Assembly: GCA_030643455.1 (NCBI GenBank) | Contig: DAOWLV010000014.1 | Span: 1 to 18,000, forward strand | Origin: Candidatus Krumholzibacteriia bacterium | GTDB lineage: Bacteria > Krumholzibacteriota > Krumholzibacteriia > LZORAL124-64-63 | Direction of reading: 5' to 3' | Length of the DNA stretch: 18,000 bases | Part shown: one piece after another, positions 8,200 through 15,955 of the stretch | How the letters are laid out: the number at the start of each line of letters is the position of its first letter | Numbering within the stretch: the stretch's first letter is position 1 | Notes under the pieces: generated by a model | What the model saw: the letters and a program-made list of their open reading frames with translations, nothing else | Database searches by the model: none | What the model was told of the DNA's origin: nothing | Program-made: the position numbers and the translations under genes

Positions 8200-10557
8200 C
8201 TACAGCAGGCCGTGCCGGCGCCTGAGGAACCACTCCAGTCCCAGAAGCAGGGTCACCAGTCCGAGGAAGGGCCAGCCTGACCAGAAATCCAAACGGTTCC
8301 TGCGGGCCACCTCTTCCCCACTCCAATCCTGGGTAAAAAGATCGTCGATCAGCTCGGTCCGGGCGCCGGATGAAGCGGCCATGGAGAATCCACCGCGGCC
8401 CCTGGCCGCCATCTGGACCAGGCGCCGGCGATCCATCCGCACCTGGGTAGCCTCGATGGAATGGCCGGTAACCACCAGACTCTCCACCTTGCCGGTGACC
8501 GGTGGATCTCCCTCGCCGACCAGCTGTACGGAATACCTGCCGGGCGGAAGGGGCGGCAGCACGACTTCGGCAAATCCGGAAGCTCCGTCCCTGCGGGATA
8601 GGGCAAAAGTCCTGACCCGGCTGGAATCAGCTTCAGAGGCACCATGACGCAACTGGAGTGACAGCTTCTGGTCCAGCACGGGGCGCCCCCTCATATCCCG
8701 CCACTGGGCCGCCAACCTGATCCTTTCCCCCTCCTGGAAAACGTTCTGTCGGCCCGTGAACACCAGACCGGAATTCTCCTCGCCCGCCGATGTCCAGACC
8801 AGAAGGTTCCGTAACAGGCGTCGCCCGGGGGAATCACGGCCGCCGGACACCGTTCCGGAGAAAGCGGTACTCGCGTGGCTGGGATCCCAGAAGGCCAATT
8901 CCCAGAGATTGCGCCCGCCGAACCAGGCCACCCGTCCGGCGCCCAGACCATCGATGACCAGCAGGGGCAGATCGGCCCTGCCGGCGGCATTTTCCCGGCG
9001 CCGTCCCATCATGAGTACGGTAGCTCCGGATCTGGGCCCGGTCGCAACCATCCGCCGCAAAGGAGGCAGGGTCACCAACCCCGTCCCCGACATCATGGCC
9101 CCCGCCTCCTGCAGGCCCTCCAGGATGGGATGTCCCGCCTGGGACGAAGCCACCGTGGCGAAAAGAGGACCACTGATCCAGCGCCAACCGCTGACCTGCA
9201 CGGGAAGCAATCCCGCCAAGGAGGACGGAGGTGCAACCAGACCCTGGGGTCCGGCGGAGTCCGCTCCAGGGACCACCAGCAGCCCCAATCCGCCTTCAAC
9301 CGCAGCCCGCAGCGGCCGCCAGTCCATACCCGCCAGGGCTCCGGTCCAGTCGGAAATGATGACTCCGTCCCAGGCTGCCCAGCCGACCGCCTCGACAGGA
9401 GCGATCCAGGGATTCATACTGTCAGCAAAAGCCAGACCGTCGGCAGACGGATAGACCACCTCGAGCTGGATTCTTTCCTCGCTTTCGGCCGCCTGAACCA
9501 GAAAACGCACATCCCAGCCGGGTGATCCGGTCAACAGGAGCAACCGGGATCTCTCCTTGCGCACGTCAATGGCCAGGGACGCCCTGTTGTTGTCGAGGAA
9601 ACGCTCGTTGTCCAGGGGTGAGACTTCCAGACGGTATACCTGAAGCCCGCTTGCAGCGGGTTTGAAACCCAGGGAAACGGACACGACCCGGCCAGTGACC
9701 GGAACGGTCTTCTCGGCCACCACCCCCTCATCCCCCACCAGGCGGGCCTGAAGGGAAGAGCCGACCGACCCCGTGGAAAAGCGATGATCCACGGAAAATT
9801 CGACCAGCACCTCGTCACCTTCATAGGCAGTGTCGGGATAGCGCAGATCCTTGATGATGCGATCCGCCGTGCCCAGGGGATCCCCCACCCCGACCACCCG
9901 GAGGTCAATGGCCGCGACCGCTCCCTGAACTGCAACCTCGCCGAGCGAGCCATCGGAGGCCGTGTGGCGGCTGACCGCCGCGGGACCCCTGGTCTCCTGG
10001 CCGTCACTGATCAGGATCATGGTTCGGACCGAACGGCCGGCCATCCGGTCACGGGCCTGACGCAGGAGTTTCCCAAGGTCGGTGCCATGGCTGGTCGGGG
10101 GGGGAATGACCGCATCGTCCAACCGGAACTCGCGAACGGGATCCAGACCGTTGCCTCGCAGGAAGACAACATCCACCGGAGGCTGGTGGCGGGAAAAAAC
10201 CGAGTCCAGCACCGAGGCCCAGGCCAGGGCGCCTTCCCACCTGCTGACCGGATCGCCCCCTTCTCCCAGTGCCGGGTCATCGTTGTCGCGAATCGCCATG
10301 CTGCCGGAATCCTCCAGCACCACCACCAGTCCAGCCGGAACACGTTCACTCCGCAACAAGGAAAAAACCGGGCCCGCGATGGCCGCCACCAGCAGAATGA
10401 AGACAGCGGAACGAAGGGCCCTGAGGATCCTGAGCAACCGGACCGGCGGTCGGGGAATGGTCCGGTCGTAGGCACGCAGGGCCCACAAGACGGCCCCTGC
10501 CGCTACAATGAGCAACAGGGGCCACATCCAGGCCGGGGTTGACCAATGGACTCCCAC
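8200..10557 (-). CDS. Membrane-anchored VWA-domain protein (Bat-like, with glutamine-amidotransferase-like region)
   Basis: The 785-residue protein has two N-terminal membrane segments (about 11-30 and 51-68). A von Willebrand factor A domain follows (about 76-225) with the metal-site motif EDSGSM (82-87), a later GTDL (Thr160) and ISDGQ (Asp186). An Ig-like region covers about 235-335. A Rossmann-like, amidotransferase-type region covers about 338-600 (LLLLTGSPGWDVRFL, GGLGLLVVPG), and a C-terminal membrane helix precedes RRRHGLL. The layout matches BatA-type VWA proteins of MoxR/Bat clusters, which act in the periplasm and are linked to stress or envelope functions. The usual first Asp of DxSxS is Glu here. 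No MoxR ATPase is adjacent in this window. The start is a GTG, six bases after the ppdK stop; AGGA lies 11 bases upstream. Domain calls are firm; the role is unknown. Confidence 0.85.
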   Translation of the reverse strand: MGVHWSTPAWMWPLLLIVAAGAVLWALRAYDRTIPRPPVRLLRILRALRSAVFILLVAAIAGPVFSLLRSERVPAGLVVVLEDSGSMAIRDNDDPALGEGGDPVSRWEGALAWASVLDSVFSRHQPPVDVVFLRGNGLDPVREFRLDDAVIPPPTSHGTDLGKLLRQARDRMAGRSVRTMILISDGQETRGPAAVSRHTASDGSLGEVAVQGAVAAIDLRVVGVGDPLGTADRIIKDLRYPDTAYEGDEVLVEFSVDHRFSTGSVGSSLQARLVGDEGVVAEKTVPVTGRVVSVSLGFKPAASGLQVYRLEVSPLDNERFLDNNRASLAIDVRKERSRLLLLTGSPGWDVRFLVQAAESEERIQLEVVYPSADGLAFADSMNPWIAPVEAVGWAAWDGVIISDWTGALAGMDWRPLRAAVEGGLGLLVVPGADSAGPQGLVAPPSSLAGLLPVQVSGWRWISGPLFATVASSQAGHPILEGLQEAGAMMSGTGLVTLPPLRRMVATGPRSGATVLMMGRRRENAAGRADLPLLVIDGLGAGRVAWFGGRNLWELAFWDPSHASTAFSGTVSGGRDSPGRRLLRNLLVWTSAGEENSGLVFTGRQNVFQEGERIRLAAQWRDMRGRPVLDQKLSLQLRHGASEADSSRVRTFALSRRDGASGFAEVVLPPLPPGRYSVQLVGEGDPPVTGKVESLVVTGHSIEATQVRMDRRRLVQMAARGRGGFSMAASSGARTELIDDLFTQDWSGEEVARRNRLDFWSGWPFLGLVTLLLGLEWFLRRRHGLL

Positions 10558-10563
10558 CGACCG

Positions 10564-13256
10564 CTACTTCCTGGCCTCGAGTTTTTCCTGGACCACGACC
10601 TGCGCCGCGGCCAACCGGGCGATGGGCACCCGGAAGGGGGAGCAGCTCACGTAATCGAGGCCGATCTTGTGGCAGAAGGCCACCGAACTGGGGTCACCCC
10701 CATGTTCTCCGCAGATACCCAGATGGAGATCCGGATTGGTCTGTCGCCCTTGACACAAGCCATCTCCACCAATTGGCCCACACCGGTTTGATCCAGCTGC
10801 TGGAAGGGGTCGCTGACCAGAATGCCCTGCCGGATGTATTCCGGCAGGAACGATCCCGCGTCGTCCCGGCTGTACCCGAAGGTCATCTGGGTCAGATCGT
10901 TGGTGCCGAAGCTGAAGAAGTCCGCGACCTCGGCCATCCGGTCGGCCATCAGGGCGGCCCGGGGGATCTCGATCATGGTGCCGACCAGATAATCAACCTT
11001 CTGGTCCATCTCTTCCATGACTTCTTCCGCCACCCGAATGCTCATCTTCCGCAGGTCGCCCAATTCGCGCTTGGTGCCGGTCAGCGGGATCATGATTTCC
11101 GGCTGGACGTCCACCCCCTCCTTCTTGACCACGATGGCCGCCGCGATGATGGCCTCGACCTGCATCTCGTAGATCTCGGGGTAGGTCAGGCCAAGCCGGC
11201 AACCCCGATGACCCAGCATGGGATTACTCTCGTGGAGGGATTCCACTTTCCGCTGGATGGTCTCCAGCGGCACACCCATCTCCTTGGCCAGGGCCTCCTT
11301 TTCCTCCAGTTCGTGGGGCAGGAATTCGTGCAGCGGAGGATCCAAAAGCCTGATGGTCACCGGCAGTCCGTCCATGGCCCGGAAAATGCCCTCGAAATCT
11401 TCCTGCTGCATCGGCTTGATCTTGACCAGGGCGGTGCGGCGGGCCTCCACGTCCTCGGCCAGGATCATCTCACGCATCTTCATGATGCGGTCCTCGCCGA
11501 AGAACATGTGTTCGGTTCGGGTCAGCCCGATGCCCTGGGCGCCGAATTCGATGGCCTGGCGTGCATCGTGAGGCGTGTCGGCATTGGTCCTGACCTTCAG
11601 CCGCCGGGTCTCGTCCGCCCAGCCCATGACCTTCTTCAGGTTGGGATCGTCAAGGTGCGGAGGCACCAGGGGCGGAGCGCCGTCGATCACGGACCCGTCC
11701 GTCCCGTTGATTGTAATAATGTCACCAGCCGTAAATGTCTTGCCGCCGATGGCCATCTCACCCTTGGCGACATCGACAAAAAGGTCACCGCAACCGGCCA
11801 CGCAGGGTTTGCCCATTCCGCGGGCCACGACCGCGGCGTGGCTCGTCATTCCGCCCCGGCTGGTCAGGATCCCCTGGGCCACGTTCATCCCGGCGATGTC
11901 TTCGGGGCTGGTTTCGCGGCGCACGAGCAGGACCTTGCGGCCTTCCTCGACTGCGGCAACAGCCGCCTCGGCAGTGAAGACGACTTCACCCTGCGCCCCA
12001 CCCGGCGAAGCGGGCAACCCCACACCGAGAACCTCGATCTGGGCCTCGGGATCGATCTGGTCGTGGAGCAGCTGGTCCAGGTGGTCCGGTTCGACCAGCA
12101 ACAAGGCTTCGTCGGTGGTCACCAGCCCCTCGGCCTGCATCTCGGCGGCGATGCGAATGGCCGCCACCCCGGTACGTTTGCCGTGACGGGTCTGCAGCAT
12201 CCACAGCCGGCCGTCCTGGATCGTGAACTCCACATCCTGCATGTTCTTGTAGTGCTCTTCGAGACGGGTGCGGATCTTGTCCAGTTCCGTGTAGGCAGCG
12301 GGCATGGCCTCCTCGAGGGTAGGCAGTTCCTTGGCCTCGTTTCCGGCCGGCAAAAGGTCCCGACCGGCGTTGTTGAGCTGCTGGGGAGTCCGGGTGCCGG
12401 CCACCACATCTTCACCCTGGGCGTCGATCAGGAATTCACCGTAGAAACGATTGTCACCAGAGGACGGATCCCTCGTGAAAGCCACACCGGTGGCACTGTC
12501 CGGACCCATGTTGCCGAAAACCATGGCCTGTACGTTTACGGCCGTGCCCCAATCCCCGGGAATGCGGTGGATACGCCGGTACTCGATGGCCCGTTTGGCG
12601 AACCAGCTGGCGAAGACGGCCTTGATGCCGCCCCACAGTTGTTCAAAGGGGTCGATCGGGAACGGATCGCCGGTTTCACTCTGGATGATCCCCTTGAAGG
12701 TGGCGATGAGCTCCTTGAGATCTTCCACCGACAGCTCGGTGTCCAGCTTCACGCCCCGGCTGGCCTTGATTTCGTCGATGGCGTGTTCGAACGAGTGACC
12801 GTCCGCACCCATGACGACGTCGCCGTACATCTGGATCAAACGACGGTAGCTGTCGAAGGCGAACCTGTCGTTGCCGCTATGGGCGGCCAGACCCTGAACC
12901 GTGTCATCGTTCAGTCCCAGGTTCAACACCGTATCCATCATCCCGGGCATGGAAACGCGGGCGCCTGAACGTACCGAAAACAGCAGGGGATCGGCGGGGT
13001 CGGCGAACTTCTTGCCCATGACAGCCTCGACCTTGCCGAGGGCAACCTTTACGTCCGCCTTCAGGTCATCGCTCAGATCGGAGGTGGCTTGAAATTCGAT
13101 GCACTGCTCGGTTGTAACTGTGAATCCGGGAGGCACCGGTACTCCCAAACTGACCATTTCAGCCAGATTCGCACCCTTGCCGCCCAACAGGTTCTTCATG
13201 CCGGTATGCCCGTCGGCCTGCCCATCTCCGAAGAAAAACACCCTCTTGCCGCTCAT
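10564..13256 (-). CDS. ppdK: Pyruvate, phosphate dikinase with an internal frameshift near 10747
   Basis: PPDK interconverts pyruvate + ATP + phosphate and PEP + AMP + pyrophosphate in the cytoplasm. In order: N-terminal ATP-grasp domain (GGKGANLAEM at 26-35, SVRSGARVSMPGMMDT at 94-109), the phosphohistidine swivel domain (GGMTSHAAVVARG, His473), and the PEP-binding TIM barrel (LTRTEHMFF, GHRGCRLGL, EIPRAALMA, FGTNDLTQMTFGYSRDD). The main frame then changes after VEMACVKG and stops at 10647. The true C-terminus, including the catalytic-cysteine motif GICGEHGGDPSS and CSPFRVPIARLAAAQ, continues in another frame to the TAG at 10564. Adding one G to the GGG at 10747-10749 restores an 897-residue enzyme of normal length. 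As read, it lacks the catalytic Cys and should be inactive. The ATG at 13256 has GGGAG five bases upstream. Confidence 0.93.
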
Positions 13257-13326
13257 GATTACTCCCAGGATTGATGAAGGAACAAACCCGGATTATTGAA
13301 TCGCAGCGCGATCCCCTTCACCGGCG

Positions 13327-13360
13327 GCCCCATTCTATCATGGGGCGGAATCCGGCTGAA
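13327..13360 (-). promoter_or_regulatory. Candidate ppdK promoter with an overlapping inverted repeat
   Basis: The 233-base gap 13257-13489 holds the ppdK leader and the terminator of the preceding gene. On the minus strand TAGAAT (13337-13332) is a fair -10 box; 17 bases upstream is TTCAGC (13360-13355), a poor -35. The -10 lies inside a perfect 7-base inverted repeat, GCCCCAT/ATGGGGC with a 6-base centre (13327-13346), which could be an operator. The predicted start near 13325 gives a leader of about 70 bases. The inverted repeat is directly visible; the promoter reading is tentative. Confidence 0.35.
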
Positions 13361-13389
13361 AGGTAGCACCGCAAGGCTCGTGTCGGTAG

Positions 13390-13424
13390 AAAAAACGAGG
13401 GCCCGGTATCCAGCTACCGGGCCC
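13390..13424 (-). terminator. Intrinsic (Rho-independent) terminator after the Asp-box protein gene
   Basis: Reading the minus strand, a perfect 10-base stem GGGCCCGGTA / TACCGGGCCC with a 6-base loop (13424-13399) is followed by TCG and a run of six T (13395-13390). This is a textbook terminator 66 bases past the stop of the 795-residue protein gene, and it separates that transcript from ppdK. Confidence 0.9.
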
Positions 13425-13489
13425 CCGTGAATAAGGAGCTCACTTCCAGGCTGTCGCCCGGGGTTTTCCTGGCTGATTAGCGGTACCCC

Positions 13490-15877
13490 CTACCTGATCA
13501 CCACCAGGCGACCCCAATAATCCTCCGACTCGGGAATCTCCACCTTGTAGAGGTAAACACCCGAAGTGATGACCTCACCGGAGCTGTTACGGGTGTCCCA
13601 GTGCATGTTACCGCCGACAATGACCTCCGGTCCGATGTCGATGATCCGGTCACCCGCAGTGGTGAAAACCAGCAATTTTGATCCCTCAGGCATGTTACTG
13701 AAGGTCACGCTGCCGCCCTCGGCCCCGGGGAACCCCGCCCCGGTACGCAAGGGGTTCGGAAAAACATAAATCTCCTCCAACCCCTCCTCACCGATGCTGA
13801 CCGGTGCGTTGATCTGGATCAGGGTCTGGTTTCCCGGTCCGGGGAAAGGCGAGATCCCGCCGTTTTCGATCAGATCCCCCTCGAACCGGGGTGAAAAGAT
13901 CATCGAGTTCGAATTGTTTTCCGGGGTCGTCAAGGCCGTGTTGCCGTAGTCGAAGCTGGTCACCGAATAATTGTAGGTGAACCCGTTGAAGATCTCCTCA
14001 TCGAAGAACCGGATCGTATCGGGATTGTCCAGGTTGAAGCAGGCAGCGCGTTTGGCTGCGAAGCAGTTGGGCACGACCTCGATGCTGGTGTCGCCGCAAT
14101 ACCCTTCGATACAATCCTCGGGATTGACCCGGTCGAACAAACCGAGCAGAGTCATTTCCTCGGGCTGATGGCTCGACCCCCTCCAGACGGCCCAACCCTG
14201 GAAGGTCTGACAGACCAGGTCGAACGAATCGAAGGGATGATATGATCCGCTTGAAAAGGTGATATCCAGACCCAGGTCCAGGCTCCGCAGTTCCACAGAG
14301 GTGGCGGTGCTGTAGGTGTCGGCCAGGGAAATGGGTGTGTCGGCGATGTAGATCCCCCCGCCCCAGGAACCCATGGTCAATTCTCCGGTGTCACCCACCA
14401 GGAAAAATCCCGTGCTGATTACCGGTTGCGGAGCGAAATGCTCCCAGGTGGCCCCGGAATCGGTGCTGCGAAGCAGGGAATACCTGTTCTCCAGGACAAA
14501 GACTGTGCCCGGACTACCCGCCAGGCGGGTCATGGTGATATCCAGGATTTCCGCCCGGTTTTCCGGCTGGAGGGCGTCGCCCACCAGCACCCAGGTGGCG
14601 CCCCCGTCGGTGGAGCGGTAGAGGCCCTTCTGCTTCACGCCCAGGAGAATTGTCTGGGGCGAAACATCGTCGTAGACAATGTCAAGACCCGTATTGACCC
14701 ACAATCCGTTCACATGTTCTTCGGGATCGGTTTCGGGGTCGGGCACGACAAGATCACCATAGAGGTCATGCCAGGTGACGCCTCCGTCATCGCTTTCGTA
14801 GATCCCGTGGAATGAGAGCGCGGCGGCAACCCGGTCGGGGTTGCTGGGATCGAAGCTCAGGCCGTTGATGGTGGGATCTATCTTCAACGAATCAGGATCA
14901 CCTGGATTCCATGAATCAAGGTCCGGGGGAACTCTCAAATCGGATCTGTTGAAGTTCGCGCCGTTGTCCGGGGAGATGAACAGGCCGAAGTTGTTGATGG
15001 CCGCGTAGACTCGGTCCTGCGACCATTCCACCACGTTGACCTGAAAATTCGACAGCATTGGGGAATAGCCGGGATCGAATTGTACCGTCCATTGCTCGAA
15101 GGTCTGTCCGCCATCGGTGGTGATGAAAAGTCCGTCCCGGGCCGTACCCACGGCAAAAACCTCATTGCTGGCCGGGGAAACGGCGATGCCGGTGATGAGT
15201 CTTGTATTGGTGAATGTCGTGTCGGCGATCTGGGTCCAAGCGGTGCCGTCATAGGTGAACAGGCCGACCGGATTCGACTCCGCGGTCACACCCCTGGAAA
15301 AACCGGCAATCATGAAACCACCGGAGCCTGTGGCCAGGGCCACCGTGTTGACCTGCAGCCAGTACATGGGCAACTGGGCGTTGACTTGGGACCAGCCGTT
15401 GCCGTCCGAGTACCGCCAGATGCCGCCATTGTTCGAGAGGTTTATTTCACCGCCGATGTTGCCGTATGTGTCCGGACCCTGGTTCTGCCATCTCACGATG
15501 ACGTTCTGGGGCTGGACGACGCCTATGTCCCCTTCGTCCTCGGTGATGAAACGGAAGATCCGGTCGACCCGGTCACCGAATCCGCCAACCACGCTGACTC
15601 CGAAATCGAGATCCTCGGTGTCCTCGAGAGTGAAACAGGTAGCCTGGGTCAAATCCAGGTTGGGCCAGGAGATGGTCAATCCCGTCCTGCCGGTGGATTC
15701 CAGCCGGAGGTCGAGCATCTCCGGGGAAATCAGGTAGAGAGAATCCGCAGCGCAGGCTTCATCCGGAGTCTGGGCCCACGCGGAACCGGCCTGGAACAAC
15801 AGCATGGCCAGGACAAGGATCGAGGCCGTGATCCGGATTGTCGGGAACCACCTGGCCAATACGCTTCCACCGTTCAT
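13490..15877 (-). CDS. Secreted BNR/Asp-box beta-propeller protein with a C-terminal sorting-like domain
   Basis: The 795-residue protein has a signal peptide (1-35, cleavage near GSAWA). Five Asp-box motifs of the S/T.D.G.T.W type lie at about 253-260 (TTDGGQTF), 302-309 (SPDNGANF), 362-369 (SDDGGVTW), 422-429 (STDGGATW) and 471-478 (STDSGATW). They are spaced 49-60 residues apart, as in sortilin/sialidase-type propellers. A Cys-containing fibronectin-like segment follows (about 540-645). The last 90 residues start with YVFPNPLRT and end SGVYLYKVEI...GRLVVIR, resembling the type-A/FlgD-Ig C-terminal module that FCB bacteria use for export or surface attachment. No sialidase catalytic residues (such as FRIP) are seen, so it is more likely a binding or structural protein. 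The ATG at 15877 is preceded by AGGA at about five bases. Confidence 0.85.
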   Translation of the reverse strand: MNGGSVLARWFPTIRITASILVLAMLLFQAGSAWAQTPDEACAADSLYLISPEMLDLRLESTGRTGLTISWPNLDLTQATCFTLEDTEDLDFGVSVVGGFGDRVDRIFRFITEDEGDIGVVQPQNVIVRWQNQGPDTYGNIGGEINLSNNGGIWRYSDGNGWSQVNAQLPMYWLQVNTVALATGSGGFMIAGFSRGVTAESNPVGLFTYDGTAWTQIADTTFTNTRLITGIAVSPASNEVFAVGTARDGLFITTDGGQTFEQWTVQFDPGYSPMLSNFQVNVVEWSQDRVYAAINNFGLFISPDNGANFNRSDLRVPPDLDSWNPGDPDSLKIDPTINGLSFDPSNPDRVAAALSFHGIYESDDGGVTWHDLYGDLVVPDPETDPEEHVNGLWVNTGLDIVYDDVSPQTILLGVKQKGLYRSTDGGATWVLVGDALQPENRAEILDITMTRLAGSPGTVFVLENRYSLLRSTDSGATWEHFAPQPVISTGFFLVGDTGELTMGSWGGGIYIADTPISLADTYSTATSVELRSLDLGLDITFSSGSYHPFDSFDLVCQTFQGWAVWRGSSHQPEEMTLLGLFDRVNPEDCIEGYCGDTSIEVVPNCFAAKRAACFNLDNPDTIRFFDEEIFNGFTYNYSVTSFDYGNTALTTPENNSNSMIFSPRFEGDLIENGGISPFPGPGNQTLIQINAPVSIGEEGLEEIYVFPNPLRTGAGFPGAEGGSVTFSNMPEGSKLLVFTTAGDRIIDIGPEVIVGGNMHWDTRNSSGEVITSGVYLYKVEIPESEDYWGRLVVIR

Positions 15878-15913
15878 TCATTCCTGCCTTTCGGGTGTCG
15901 GCATTGAATGATC

Positions 15914-15947
15914 CCCGGGTCGGCCGTCAAAGGCCGGCCGACCCGGG
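15914..15947 (-). other. Strong intergenic hairpin without a U-tract
   Basis: A perfect 12-base inverted repeat, CCCGGGTCGGCC (15914-15925) and GGCCGACCCGGG (15936-15947), with a 10-base loop, lies nine bases after the stop of the upstream secreted-protein gene, in a 78-base gap. Neither strand has the T-run of an intrinsic terminator. It may attenuate or stabilise the message between the two genes, or act as a Rho-independent stop of non-standard form. Confidence 0.6.
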
Positions 15948-15955
15948 ATCGCGAT

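Noticed and set aside
10564..10758. Programmed frameshifting in ppdK
   Set aside because: No slippery heptamer or obvious downstream structure was seen, and ppdK is not known for recoding; a missing base is the simpler reading.
10539..12968. An 809-codon open frame on the plus strand
   Set aside because: It lies antisense to ppdK, whose motifs are unmistakable on the minus strand. Long antisense frames are expected in GC-rich codon-biased genes, and this one has no recognisable domain.
13490..15877. Sialidase activity for the Asp-box protein
   Set aside because: Asp boxes alone occur in many non-enzymatic propellers, and I found no FRIP motif or arginine triad.
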